Source: Nonlabens tegetincola (GTDB lineage Bacteria > Bacteroidota > Bacteroidia > Flavobacteriales > Flavobacteriaceae). Taken from it: 64,000 nucleotides of DNA. Under the pieces are notes generated by a model. It searched no databases. It was not told where the DNA came from and saw only the letters and a program-made list of their open reading frames with translations. Made by a program: the position numbers and the translations under genes. Below, piece after piece: positions 38,649 to 48,519 of the stretch (position 1 is the first letter of the stretch; each line of letters starts with the position of its first letter). The stretch is taken from the NCBI RefSeq assembly GCF_002954355.1, contig NZ_MQVV01000017.1, forward strand, positions 1 to 64,000, read 5' to 3'.

Positions 38649-40009
38649 AACTCTACATTTAATAATTGTCCTGTGAGTTGAAGTAATTGTAACTCGGCAA
38701 GTTTTGCATCGTATTTAGCAAGGTTTTTTGTTGTTTGAGCGTTTAACAAGTTTACCTGAGCCTGTCTAAACTCCACCGACGATACTTGACCTAATTTATA
38801 ACGCTCTTCAGTTCTGGTAAAGTTGTTTTGATTAGTAATCAAGTTTTGCTCCTGCATTTGATAAATTCGTAAAGCGTTGTTGTAATTACCACGAGCATTT
38901 GCGATATCTCTCTTTACTTCGTCGCCTATTTGTTTTTTAAGCAATTCTTCATTCTTGAATCGAATTTGCGCATTTCGATAATTAGTGATTGATGTACCAC
39001 CGTCAAAAATATCCCATGTAAGATTTGCACCCAACTGCAATGAAGTACTTAAATTGGTAGTGCTAGGGAAAAATGCACTAGCTGGGTTGTCAGTTTGATT
39101 CCAACCGTAAGAACCTGTTAGACCTATTCGAGGTAACATAAGCGACCTTGCTGTTTTAATATCGTATTCACTTACAGTCACGTTGCGATCGGCTTGTAAT
39201 AAACGTACGTTGTTCTCACTAGCCTTTTCAATAAACGATACGATCTCGAGCTCATTGAGTAATGTCACGGTTGTATCTACTGCAAACGACGTTTCTATAT
39301 CACGTTGCATGATCAAGTTTAAATCTCGTTTTGCATTACGTAATTGTTGTTGAGCATTTAGCAAGTTAATGCTGTCGGTATTAATATCTACTCTAGCATT
39401 AAGAACCTCAAGTTTGTTTACTTGTCCATAATCAAACTGGTACTGCGCTCTTTGCTCTCGCTTTAAGGATATATCCAGTGCCTGTTCTAGAACTTGTACG
39501 TTTTCTCTAATACGTGCTACCTCTAGATAGACAGACATCAATTGCAAGGCATTTGTTTCTATGGTTTGTCTAGCTTGTAATTCAGATAAGTTATATAATT
39601 CTTTTAAACGCTTGTAGTTATACAACCTACCTAAACCATCAAACAATGTGTAATTGACATTGATAGCAGCATTGTAGCGTCTCGTTTCAGCATCCTGAAT
39701 GTTTACATTATCCCTTACCGATCCATCTTGATTTAAGGCACCGCCAAAGTCTACTTCGGTATCCGTTTGTTCATAATTGGCGCCTGCTGTTCCATTAACG
39801 GTAGGCAGGTATCCAGAATTCAGAATCCCTTTATTATTTTCAGCAATGAGTTTTTGATTTTCAGCAATTCTAACTCCGTAATTATTTTCTAGCATTTGTG
39901 CGATTGCCTCTTGCTTGGTTAACAAGCTTGCTGGTGACTGTTGTGAGTACGCTTTCGCGAAAGCGTAAAAACAAAAAGCTATTAAAATGAACCTACTTTT
40001 ATTCTTCAT
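38645..40009 (-). CDS. TolC family outer membrane efflux protein
   Basis: 454 residues. A signal peptide ends in the AFAKAYSQQ region (palindrome copy 39950-39965). The mature protein has long coiled-coil helices and the two OEP repeats typical of TolC. Forms the outer membrane channel of the RND pump next to it. It overlaps the RND gene by 11 bp. Confidence 0.9.
   Translation of the reverse strand: MKNKSRFILIAFCFYAFAKAYSQQSPASLLTKQEAIAQMLENNYGVRIAENQKLIAENNKGILNSGYLPTVNGTAGANYEQTDTEVDFGGALNQDGSVRDNVNIQDAETRRYNAAINVNYTLFDGLGRLYNYKRLKELYNLSELQARQTIETNALQLMSVYLEVARIRENVQVLEQALDISLKREQRAQYQFDYGQVNKLEVLNARVDINTDSINLLNAQQQLRNAKRDLNLIMQRDIETSFAVDTTVTLLNELEIVSFIEKASENNVRLLQADRNVTVSEYDIKTARSLMLPRIGLTGSYGWNQTDNPASAFFPSTTNLSTSLQLGANLTWDIFDGGTSITNYRNAQIRFKNEELLKKQIGDEVKRDIANARGNYNNALRIYQMQEQNLITNQNNFTRTEERYKLGQVSSVEFRQAQVNLLNAQTTKNLAKYDAKLAELQLLQLTGQLLNVEL
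39950..39965. repeat. Dispersed palindrome, copy 9
   Basis: Perfect 16-mer, read YAFAKAY in the TolC signal peptide. Confidence 0.95.
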
Positions 40010-43000
40010 AATCCACTGTGCTATCTTGTTCTTTTTTTACCGGTGTCACTTCCTTAGGAGCTAAGGATTCACCTTTTATAAGCCAGCGCATAGCGAGCTT
40101 ACTACGATTTCCGAAACTTAAAAATAACGGTAACAACAATAAGGTTAAAATCGTGGCCAAACCTATCCCGTAAGATATTGAAATCGCCATAGGTTTAAGA
40201 AATTGCGCCTGTCGGCTAGTTTCTAACAGTAAGGGTGCTAGACCAGCAATGGTAGTTATAGAGGTTAAAAATATGGCTCTAAAACGTGATTTTCCAGCCT
40301 CATAAAGGGCATCATCAAAATCTAGTCCTTCCTTAATGTAATTATTGAACTTACCGATGAGCACAAGACCGTCGTTTACCATAATACCTATTAATGCGAT
40401 AATACCTAGCATCGATAAAATATTCACAGGAAAACCATGAATCCAGTGTCCCCAACCTACTGCCACTAGACTAAAAGGAATAAGTAATAATAGCATGATA
40501 GGTTGTGTCCAACTTCTAAAGGTAAATGCGATTACTATATAAATTAATAATAAAATTATAGGCATTACAGCGCCAGCACTGGAACTAATCTTCTGTGCCT
40601 CGCGTGCCTGTCCATTTAAATAGTTAGGTGATATGGTCGGGTACTTGGTCTGTAATTCTGGAATAATGTTTTCTTGAATGTCTGTTAGGATATCTGTGGC
40701 GCTTTGATTAGGATCCTTTAAATCGGCAGAAACTTGGATTTCCCTACGACCGTCAAGGTGATTAATGACAACATCGCCACGTTCAATTGTGTATTCTGCA
40801 ATGTCTCTAAGAGGCACACGATCTCCAGCTGGCGTTACTATTCTCAATTCATCTAGGTCAGTAATACTGCTTCGGTTTTCACGATCGTAGCGCACCCATA
40901 CTTTAATCTCGTCTTGACCTCGTTGGAATCGTTGCGCCTCGCGACCGAAAAAAGCAGCTCTTACCTGAGTCATAATACTTCGTGTATTAAGACCTAGCGC
41001 ATAAGCATTTTGTTTTAAGTTAAGTCGTATTTCTTTTATTCCAGCAGGATCGTTATCTGTAACATCCTTGAGCAACGGATTGCTTATTAAAATTTCCTTC
41101 AATTCCTCAGTCGCAGATTTCAATTCCTGAATATCATTACTCAATAAAGAAACTGAAACAGGACTACCACCAAAGTTACCACCTGACCCAAAGACCAGTC
41201 TTTCAGCACCTGGAACATCTCCTACTAGTTCCCTTAATCGGTTAGAAACAATATTTGAGTTGAGAGATTCTGGTCTAGTTTCACCTGGCAGTAGGTTTAT
41301 CGTTAATCCAGCAGAAGAAGATGAGGTTTGTGTTTTAATAATGTTTTCAAATAACATAATGCTATCACCATAAACATCATCGGTTAGGTATTCCTCGGTT
41401 AATTCTTGATTTACAATTTGCGCTTTTTGTTCTATATGTGAAATAATAGAATCTGTAATTGCAGTGGCTGTTCCATTAGGCATTTCCAGTTCTACACTTA
41501 CTCTGTCGCTGGCAATTCTAGGAAATAAAGTCACTCCAATAACTCCACCACCTATACTTCCTAAAGTGAGTAAAATAGCCGCTAAGAAAAAACTAAAAGT
41601 CAAAAACTTATTGCGTAGGGTAAATCGTAAAGCAGGCGCGTAAAGTTTATCTCGCATCCACGCCATGGACCTATCGCCGTAGTCGTTAATTCCTCTCATT
41701 TTTTTGAAGAATTGTCCTAATTTACTTTTAGGATCCTTAGGTTTTTCTGCCAGCGCTTTGGAATGTGCCAGGTGAGCTGGTAAAATGATCAATGCCTCAA
41801 CTAGAGACACCAGTAATGTCAACATAACAATAACGGAAACCTCACTGAAAAACTCACCTATTCTACTATCTAAAAATAAAAAGGAAGAAAAGGCTAGTAT
41901 TGTTGTTGTAATCGCACTCAAAATAGGTGGAATCACTTCTAGTGTTCCATCAACAGCAGCTTTTATGGCACTTTTACCATTCTCGTAATGCTGATAGATA
42001 TTTTCGGCAATCACAATTCCATCGTCCACCAATATACCTATCACGATTATCATCCCAAACAAGGAAAGCACATTGATGGTGACATCAAACTGCCCAGCAA
42101 ACATGAACATTCCTAAAAAAGCTACTGGTAGTCCAAAAGCTACCCAAAAAGCCAATCTTACATTTAAAAAAACCGATAGAAATATCAAGACTAAAATCAT
42201 CCCTACGACAGCATTTTCTGCCAGTAATGCTGTTCTTTGATTTAAGGTAATTGATTGATCACTCACTACGTTTAACTGTACATTTGAAGAACGTTGATTG
42301 AATCCTTCAATGTACTCCTTAACCTTATCGGCACTATCAATTAAATCTTCAGAATTAGTACTGGTAATGGTTACATTTACTGCAAGTTCATTATTAAAGT
42401 AGGATGCATTTGGTGTTTCAGAGAAACGGTCTCGCACAGTAGCTACATCGCTTAATCTTAAAGTAGTACCATCAATATTTGTACGTACAGGAATAAAGTT
42501 AAGCTCAGTCCCGTAATAGTTACGGCTGTTTGCCCTAATTAGATACTCCTCAACATCGGTTTTAATATTTCCACCGGTAACCAGTAAATTACTACTAGCA
42601 ACAGCATCTGCAACCTCTTGAAAGCTTAAATTATAAGCCAACAGAGTATTTTCATTAACAGCAATTTCAATTTCCTCGGCTGGATAACCTGCAATATTAA
42701 CTTGAGAAATACCGTCTATTCCTCTAAGATCATTTTCAATATCACGAGCTATTGTTTTAAGCGTTTTTAAAGGTATATTCTTACCGCTTACAGCAAAAGA
42801 TATAGTAGGTCGAGCATTTTCTTGTTTGGCTACCACTAGCGGCTCCATTCCTGTGGGAAATGATGGGACCCTATCTACTGCATTTTTAACCTCGAGCAGC
42901 ATAAAGTCGATATCGTAACCTTTTATTATTTCTACTGTAATAGTTCCTGCATTCTCTCGTGATGCACTAGTAACCCTATCTACACCTTCAATCCCTTTTA

Positions 43001-43214
43001 AATTATCTTCAATTTTTAAAACTACTCCTTCTTCTATTTCTTGAGGTGAAGCTCCTGGGTAGACCACATTAATGGTAATAATTTTTGAGTCTACTAGTGG
43101 AAAAAAGGAAGAATTAAGAGATAAAGCACCTATGATACCAAACACTAAAAATGCAAAGATCATCACATTAACTGCGATGTGATGTTCTATAAAATAACTG
43201 ATTATTTTTTTCAT
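39999..43214 (-). CDS. RND efflux transporter permease
   Basis: 1071 residues with the RND plan: helix 1, a large periplasmic loop, a cluster of helices, second periplasmic loop, second cluster. GILVDDGIVIAEN in helix 4 carries the proton-relay aspartates. Members of this family export drugs or other hydrophobic compounds. It is in one run with an adaptor upstream (6 bp) and TolC downstream. Confidence 0.93.
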   Translation of the reverse strand: MKKIISYFIEHHIAVNVMIFAFLVFGIIGALSLNSSFFPLVDSKIITINVVYPGASPQEIEEGVVLKIEDNLKGIEGVDRVTSASRENAGTITVEIIKGYDIDFMLLEVKNAVDRVPSFPTGMEPLVVAKQENARPTISFAVSGKNIPLKTLKTIARDIENDLRGIDGISQVNIAGYPAEEIEIAVNENTLLAYNLSFQEVADAVASSNLLVTGGNIKTDVEEYLIRANSRNYYGTELNFIPVRTNIDGTTLRLSDVATVRDRFSETPNASYFNNELAVNVTITSTNSEDLIDSADKVKEYIEGFNQRSSNVQLNVVSDQSITLNQRTALLAENAVVGMILVLIFLSVFLNVRLAFWVAFGLPVAFLGMFMFAGQFDVTINVLSLFGMIIVIGILVDDGIVIAENIYQHYENGKSAIKAAVDGTLEVIPPILSAITTTILAFSSFLFLDSRIGEFFSEVSVIVMLTLLVSLVEALIILPAHLAHSKALAEKPKDPKSKLGQFFKKMRGINDYGDRSMAWMRDKLYAPALRFTLRNKFLTFSFFLAAILLTLGSIGGGVIGVTLFPRIASDRVSVELEMPNGTATAITDSIISHIEQKAQIVNQELTEEYLTDDVYGDSIMLFENIIKTQTSSSSAGLTINLLPGETRPESLNSNIVSNRLRELVGDVPGAERLVFGSGGNFGGSPVSVSLLSNDIQELKSATEELKEILISNPLLKDVTDNDPAGIKEIRLNLKQNAYALGLNTRSIMTQVRAAFFGREAQRFQRGQDEIKVWVRYDRENRSSITDLDELRIVTPAGDRVPLRDIAEYTIERGDVVINHLDGRREIQVSADLKDPNQSATDILTDIQENIIPELQTKYPTISPNYLNGQAREAQKISSSAGAVMPIILLLIYIVIAFTFRSWTQPIMLLLLIPFSLVAVGWGHWIHGFPVNILSMLGIIALIGIMVNDGLVLIGKFNNYIKEGLDFDDALYEAGKSRFRAIFLTSITTIAGLAPLLLETSRQAQFLKPMAISISYGIGLATILTLLLLPLFLSFGNRSKLAMRWLIKGESLAPKEVTPVKKEQDSTVDYEE

Positions 43215-43220
43215 GTCTCC

Positions 43221-44330
43221 TTACTCCTCTTCTGGTTTTACAAGCATGCCTTCATAAGCACCAGGTAAAGATTTTGAAATGATAACAGTATTATCAGGAA
43301 CGTCCTTTATTACCGCTGTTTTATCACTAAAATAGACTGGATTCACTTCCATAAGTTTAAGCACACTATCTTGAACTGTAAACAACGCCTTATCATTTTG
43401 TAATAGAGACCTACTAATTTCAATTGCTTGATCAATTTTCTCGGCTTCTAATTGAGCTTGAACAAACATTCCTTCTTTTAAATCTGCATCACTTACTTCA
43501 ATTATAGCGTCAATAGTTTGACTAGCTTGATCGATTTTAGCATTTATTCTAGTAATAGTACCTGTATAGGTTTTAGTCCTGGTAACATTTTCAAGAACTA
43601 CCTTTTCCCCAACTTTTAGCAAGTCAGCAAATTCACTACTTACCGCTACCGGTAGTTCATAGGTTCCCGATTTAATAAATTCACCTAATAGTTGACCATT
43701 GCGCACTAGTGTACCTTCGGTAACATTAGCCTCGGTCAAAGTTCCTGTAAAAGGAGCTCTTATGCGGTATTTACCTAATCGTTGCTCTAAATTTTTAATA
43801 TTGTAATAGGTTGTATAAATATTACGACCAGTTATGTAATATTTTTCCTTATCCGATTTTGGCTCTGGTAATGCTGCTGTGGCTGCATTAATGTTCCAGT
43901 TATTAAGATAATCCTGCCACTGCTGGAACGACTCGGGATAATCAAGACGTAAATCTGGCATGAGCGCGGTAATTTGATTATTCAAACTACTACGCAAGCT
44001 TTGAACCTGCGCGTAAAATTCGGTATTATCTATAAGGATAATAGTCTCTCCAGCTTTATACTCCTGTCCTGTTCTAAAGAGCTTGTTTACAGGTTTAAAC
44101 ACACCAGAAACTTCGGCATATAATTCAATTCTATCCTTTGCTTGTAAGTTACCTTGTGCAGGAATAATAATAGGTACAGTAGTATTTTTTACTGTATCAA
44201 CTTGAACAATCTTAACCTCTTTCTTGATCTTAGGTTTTGGTTTCTTTTTGCTATTAAAAATAGAATAAGCACCATAGGCTGCACCAAGAATAATAAGCAA
44301 GCCTAGAACAATACGTAAAGCAGTTCGCAT
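43221..44330 (-). CDS. RND efflux adaptor (membrane fusion protein)
   Basis: 369 residues. One N-terminal membrane segment (residues 4-24) and then the HlyD/MFP lipoyl half (AEVSGVFKPVNKLFRTGQEYKAGE), helical hairpin and barrel parts. It joins the RND pump to TolC. First gene of the run adaptor-RND-TolC-CPXCG. Confidence 0.9.
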   Translation of the reverse strand: MRTALRIVLGLLIILGAAYGAYSIFNSKKKPKPKIKKEVKIVQVDTVKNTTVPIIIPAQGNLQAKDRIELYAEVSGVFKPVNKLFRTGQEYKAGETIILIDNTEFYAQVQSLRSSLNNQITALMPDLRLDYPESFQQWQDYLNNWNINAATAALPEPKSDKEKYYITGRNIYTTYYNIKNLEQRLGKYRIRAPFTGTLTEANVTEGTLVRNGQLLGEFIKSGTYELPVAVSSEFADLLKVGEKVVLENVTRTKTYTGTITRINAKIDQASQTIDAIIEVSDADLKEGMFVQAQLEAEKIDQAIEISRSLLQNDKALFTVQDSVLKLMEVNPVYFSDKTAVIKDVPDNTVIISKSLPGAYEGMLVKPEEE

Positions 44331-44403
44331 GTATATACAAATATTAAAGTAGTGCCAAAACTACAATAATATCAAACTGCTGCGGTTAAGGAAAACTTAA
44401 AGA

Positions 44404-46356
44404 CTAGGAAAAGGATTCAATTTCCTCGTATAGGGATTCCCATTTTTGATTCCAGTCTTTTAATTCTGTTTTAAGAGCTTGGTAGGAATCAAAAAATTTA
44501 GGGTCGGCAACGGTTTGATCATAATTCACTTGTAATTCTAGATCAATCTCTTTAATCTCCTTTTCTAATCGGTTTATGTTTGATTCTGCTTTTGATAAAC
44601 GATTGTTGAGCGATTTCAGTTTTTTTTGATCCTCGTAACTTAATTTTTTTTCAGGTTGTGATTCTTCTTGCTTTCGCGAAAGCGCACCACTTACCTCTTT
44701 ATCGTTCTTACTATCCTTTGAGACTTTTTCAATCTCTCGCATATCCATAGCCTTGCGTTGCTCTAAATAATAATCAATATCGCCTAAATGCACCTGTAGT
44801 TTGTGATCTCTAAACTCATACACCAATTCAGTAAGCCCTTGTAAAAATTCTCTATCGTGAGAAACGACTATTAATGTACCATCGTAGTTAAGTAGGGCTT
44901 TTTTCAATACATTTTTTGACTGTATATCTAGGTGGTTTGTAGGCTCATCCATAATCAGAACGTTAAATGGCTGTAGCAATAATTTACAAAGTGCCAGCCT
45001 ATTGCGTTCTCCACCACTTAATACCTTGACCTTTTTTTCCACTTCATCTCCTCTAAAAAGGAAACTTCCTAACATGTCTCTTACTTTGACACGATTAGTA
45101 TCGTCTGCAGCATCTAGCATGGTATCTAAAATGGTTTTTTCACCGTCTAGATATTCTGCCTGATTTTGCGCAAAATAACCCAATTGAACGTTGTGTCCTA
45201 AATTCACATTCCCTTGAGCATCATTAATATCACCTACAATAATTTTTGCGAGTGTAGATTTTCCCATTCCGTTTTGCCCTACAAACGCTACTCGTTTACC
45301 TCTTTCAAGCAGTAAGTTTACATTCCTCAATACCGTTTTGGCACCATAGTTTTTTGAAACATCTTCTAGCTCCAGAACTACTTTACCAGGTTGTACTGAT
45401 GCCGCAAAACGGATATTCATAGCTGCATTATCCTCTTGCTCAATCTCGACCACATCCATGCGGTCCAACTTTTTTATAAGTGACTGTGCCATGGTCGCTT
45501 TGCTTGCTTTGGCCCTAAATTTTTCTATCAGCTTTTCAGTACGTTCAATTTCTTTTTGTTGGTTTTTGAATGTAGCCTCTTGTTGTTCTCTAATTTCGGC
45601 TCGTAGTTCCAGAAATTTAGTATAAGGCTTTGGATAATCATAAATACGACCTAGACTGATTTCTATAGTACGGTTGGTAACATTGTCCAAAAACATCTTG
45701 TCGTGACTTACAATCATTACAGCTCCTGGATAATTTTGCAAAAATTGCTCTAACCAAAGTATAGATTCAATATCCAGGTGGTTAGTAGGTTCATCCAGAA
45801 GCAGGATATCATGATTTTCTAATAATAATTTTGCCAGCTCAATACGCATGCGCCAGCCACCTGAAAGTTCATCAGTTAGTTTATTAAATTGTTCTGGTTG
45901 AAAACCTAATCCTTTTAAAATCTTTTCAGTTTCTCCCTTATAATGATATCCGCCAATAATTTCATACTCATGAGTTAAATCACTCAAATCGATCATGAGT
46001 TGATTGTAACCTTCACTTTCATAATCGGTGCGTGTGGCAAGTTGCTCATTGATGTTTTCTAACTGAGCTTCTATTTGTATCGCTTTCGCGAAAGCGGTAT
46101 AAGCCTCTTCAAGAACTGTTCTTCCCTGTACGAAATCAATATCCTGTCTTAAGAAACCTATACTGGTACCTTTTTCCATAGCTACCTGACCTTCATCGTA
46201 CTCTAGGTCACCAGCAACTACTTTGAGTAAGGTAGATTTACCAGCACCATTTTTACCAATAAGTCCAACTCGTTGACCAGCATTTAAACGAAAGGTGATC
46301 TCTTGAAAAAGTGTCTCACCACCAAATGAAACGTGTAAATTATGAATGTTTAACAT
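44404..46356 (-). CDS. ABC-F family ATP-binding protein
   Basis: 650 residues with two nucleotide-binding domains: Walker A GKNGAGKST and GQNGMGKST, signatures LSGGWRMRIELAK and LSGGERNRLALCK. There is no membrane domain. A linker and a charged C-terminal coiled coil resemble Uup or Ttt-type ABC-F ribosome factors. Acts on the ribosome or in resistance; subtype uncertain. Holds two palindrome copies: 44670 (ALSRKQ) and 46081 (AFAKAI). Confidence 0.9.
   Translation of the reverse strand: MLNIHNLHVSFGGETLFQEITFRLNAGQRVGLIGKNGAGKSTLLKVVAGDLEYDEGQVAMEKGTSIGFLRQDIDFVQGRTVLEEAYTAFAKAIQIEAQLENINEQLATRTDYESEGYNQLMIDLSDLTHEYEIIGGYHYKGETEKILKGLGFQPEQFNKLTDELSGGWRMRIELAKLLLENHDILLLDEPTNHLDIESILWLEQFLQNYPGAVMIVSHDKMFLDNVTNRTIEISLGRIYDYPKPYTKFLELRAEIREQQEATFKNQQKEIERTEKLIEKFRAKASKATMAQSLIKKLDRMDVVEIEQEDNAAMNIRFAASVQPGKVVLELEDVSKNYGAKTVLRNVNLLLERGKRVAFVGQNGMGKSTLAKIIVGDINDAQGNVNLGHNVQLGYFAQNQAEYLDGEKTILDTMLDAADDTNRVKVRDMLGSFLFRGDEVEKKVKVLSGGERNRLALCKLLLQPFNVLIMDEPTNHLDIQSKNVLKKALLNYDGTLIVVSHDREFLQGLTELVYEFRDHKLQVHLGDIDYYLEQRKAMDMREIEKVSKDSKNDKEVSGALSRKQEESQPEKKLSYEDQKKLKSLNNRLSKAESNINRLEKEIKEIDLELQVNYDQTVADPKFFDSYQALKTELKDWNQKWESLYEEIESFS
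44669..44684. repeat. Dispersed palindrome, copy 10
   Basis: 15 of 16 bases, third phase, read ALSRKQ in the ABC-F tail linker. Confidence 0.9.
46081..46096. repeat. Dispersed palindrome, copy 11
   Basis: Perfect 16-mer, read TAFAKAI in the same ABC-F gene; the two copies are 1.4 kb apart. Confidence 0.95.
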
Positions 46357-46457
46357 GAAAGTATTCTATGGATGCAAAGATGCGTAACTACTAGTAAACC
46401 TTAAAACTTTGGCAGTTAAAAGCTACATATTTATTTAAATGGAAAATAAACAATTAT

Positions 46458-47489
46458 TTACCTAAATCTTTGAATATCCATTTCTGAATGTAAGGATGAG
46501 TTTTTAAAAATACAATCATGGAGCTGTTCACTAGCCCAAGGAGCAATCAACACTGCCCTACTACCCATTCCATTAAACACATAATGATTTTTAAGATTAG
46601 GATGCGCTCCTAAAAAAGGTCTTCTATCAACCGTTGTTGGTCTAATGCCCCATTTATATTCGACAATCTCATAAGGTACCGTGAGAATTTTTTCCAAACG
46701 AGAGGAAAGAAATTGCGCGCCTGCGTGTGAAATATTATCAGACAGGTCATGCCTATTGTACGTGGCTCCTACCCAAAACATATCGTCCTTATAAGGCATA
46801 ATAAAAACACCTGCCTTGATAATAGCATTAAGCTTTAAATCAGGTGCTTTTATAAGCATAATTTCTCCTTTATTACCTTGCAAGGGCAAATAATTAAATT
46901 TTGCATTATCCTTTATGGCATAACCTTCTGCATAAATTACATGATCAAAGACTTCTGTATTAAAAATCACAGATTGATTATCAAAAGAAAGACCGTTGTC
47001 ATTACCTGTATAAAAACTATCTAAATTTTTAAAGAATTCATAGGATTTTGACATGAAGGTTAGTGTGTCTAACCAACCCGTTTGAGTAACCTCTCCAAAA
47101 CCAAAAGGTGCATTAATTCCATCAATTTTTAAAGAAGAAATAGAACCTTTCATAAAAGGTTTTAATTCGGGTTTTTCAGATTTTGCAACCCAAGTTTTCT
47201 GTTCATTATTGTCATGTAATCTTCTTAAGATTTTATAGGGATGAAGTAATTTACAGTCTAATTCCTTTTCTATTTTTTGGTAAAAAGGCAACATATACTC
47301 AAGCTGTTCCTGAGCTTTCCATACACTAGTAAACCTTTTTAAAATAGTTGGATTATACACGCCAGCTGCAACTGCACTAGATCCTTTTTTTTGATCGGTG
47401 ACTAAGGTGAATGATTTATTATTAAAGTACCATTGCCAGGCAAGAGTACAACCTGAGATTCCACCACCAATGATTAAAGTGTCTTTCAT
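46458..47489 (-). CDS. FAD-dependent oxidoreductase (DAO-like)
   Basis: 343 residues. N-terminal FAD-binding motif IGGGISGC (Gly8-Gly13) and a C-terminal motif (YVFNGMGSRAVLIAPWASEQL) typical of DAO enzymes such as glycine oxidase or MnmC-like oxidases. Substrate not clear. Separated from gldN by a terminator. Confidence 0.82.
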   Translation of the reverse strand: MKDTLIIGGGISGCTLAWQWYFNNKSFTLVTDQKKGSSAVAAGVYNPTILKRFTSVWKAQEQLEYMLPFYQKIEKELDCKLLHPYKILRRLHDNNEQKTWVAKSEKPELKPFMKGSISSLKIDGINAPFGFGEVTQTGWLDTLTFMSKSYEFFKNLDSFYTGNDNGLSFDNQSVIFNTEVFDHVIYAEGYAIKDNAKFNYLPLQGNKGEIMLIKAPDLKLNAIIKAGVFIMPYKDDMFWVGATYNRHDLSDNISHAGAQFLSSRLEKILTVPYEIVEYKWGIRPTTVDRRPFLGAHPNLKNHYVFNGMGSRAVLIAPWASEQLHDCIFKNSSLHSEMDIQRFR

Positions 47490-47522
47490 ATAAAGAGATG
47501 AAGAACAAATTTACGTCAAAAA

Positions 47523-47548
47523 AAAACCTCGCTTTACAGCGAGGTTTT
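47523..47548 (-). terminator. Terminator after gldN
   Basis: Stem AAAACCTCGCT/AGCGAGGTTTT (11 bp) with loop TTAC, followed on the minus strand by nine U residues. It closes the gldKLMN transcript. Confidence 0.9.
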
Positions 47549-47568
47549 ATAAATTTAACTATGTGGTT

Positions 47569-48498
47569 TTAGTAATTCCACATATCTAATTCGAAATTTC
47601 TAATGATTTCGTTTAATCTTCTAGATTCCAATAACTGCATTAAAGAGTTATCTGCAATGTAACGTTCGATTTCACGATCACCTTGAACATTGTCCATTTT
47701 ATAGATTAACGCATTAAATCTGCGTGAATTTAAAATATGATCAAATGAAATAGGACGCGCACTGTTAAGCGTATTAAATGCTTTAGCCTCGTGAAGTAGT
47801 TGACGAGCATCTGGATAGTAAACCCAGAATAATTCAACACCTTCATCAGAGTCCATAAAGTTAGCATCTGGAGTAACAGGACATATACCTATTAAACGAT
47901 AACGTAATTCAGATTGACGAGCATCGAAATACCATACACCACGTATTCTGTATTCTTTAACATTGTCTGCACCAACAGTTACTACGTTGACATACTGATC
48001 AAAACCAGGGATGTTGTAAGTAGTATCTACATCTAGAGGTCTTACTCCTTCTTCAAGAATAATACCTTCATCATTAAGGATGTTGATACCAGCTTCAGAA
48101 ATTGTTTGACTGCTCAATGAGTTTTCTATATCAGCATATTCTCTCTTCTCATTGAAATAAGAATCAGCATATAAAGGTAGATCTCCTTTTATAGCAGCAT
48201 CAGTTAATACATGGAATAAAGAACGACGGTCTTTACCTACTCTAATAGTGTCTACAGGATAATAAAGAGGAAAATTAATACGCTCATCAAGATCTATGGT
48301 TTCCCATACAGTTCTTTGCCATAAAACATCACGTTGTTCCACATATCCATAAGGTAACGGTGTATCGTTATTATTTTCAACCTGTTCTTCCGTCAATTTC
48401 CCAAATTCCTCTGGACTTTTGGCATTGAGAATATTGTTTTGAGCAACAGCAGTTCCTGTAAAGGCTACAGCAGCTATTAAAACGATTATCTTCTTCAT
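47569..48498 (-). CDS. gldN: Type IX secretion / gliding protein GldN
   Basis: 309 residues with a signal peptide (MKKIIVLIAAVAFTGTAVAQ). Contains the GldN-type sequence (DVLWQRTVWETIDLDERINFPLYYP). GldN forms a periplasmic ring complex with GldK in the T9SS. Follows gldM by 21 bp. Confidence 0.93.
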   Translation of the reverse strand: MKKIIVLIAAVAFTGTAVAQNNILNAKSPEEFGKLTEEQVENNNDTPLPYGYVEQRDVLWQRTVWETIDLDERINFPLYYPVDTIRVGKDRRSLFHVLTDAAIKGDLPLYADSYFNEKREYADIENSLSSQTISEAGINILNDEGIILEEGVRPLDVDTTYNIPGFDQYVNVVTVGADNVKEYRIRGVWYFDARQSELRYRLIGICPVTPDANFMDSDEGVELFWVYYPDARQLLHEAKAFNTLNSARPISFDHILNSRRFNALIYKMDNVQGDREIERYIADNSLMQLLESRRLNEIIRNFELDMWNY

Positions 48499-48519
48499 TA
48501 TTGAGATACTATTAATTTA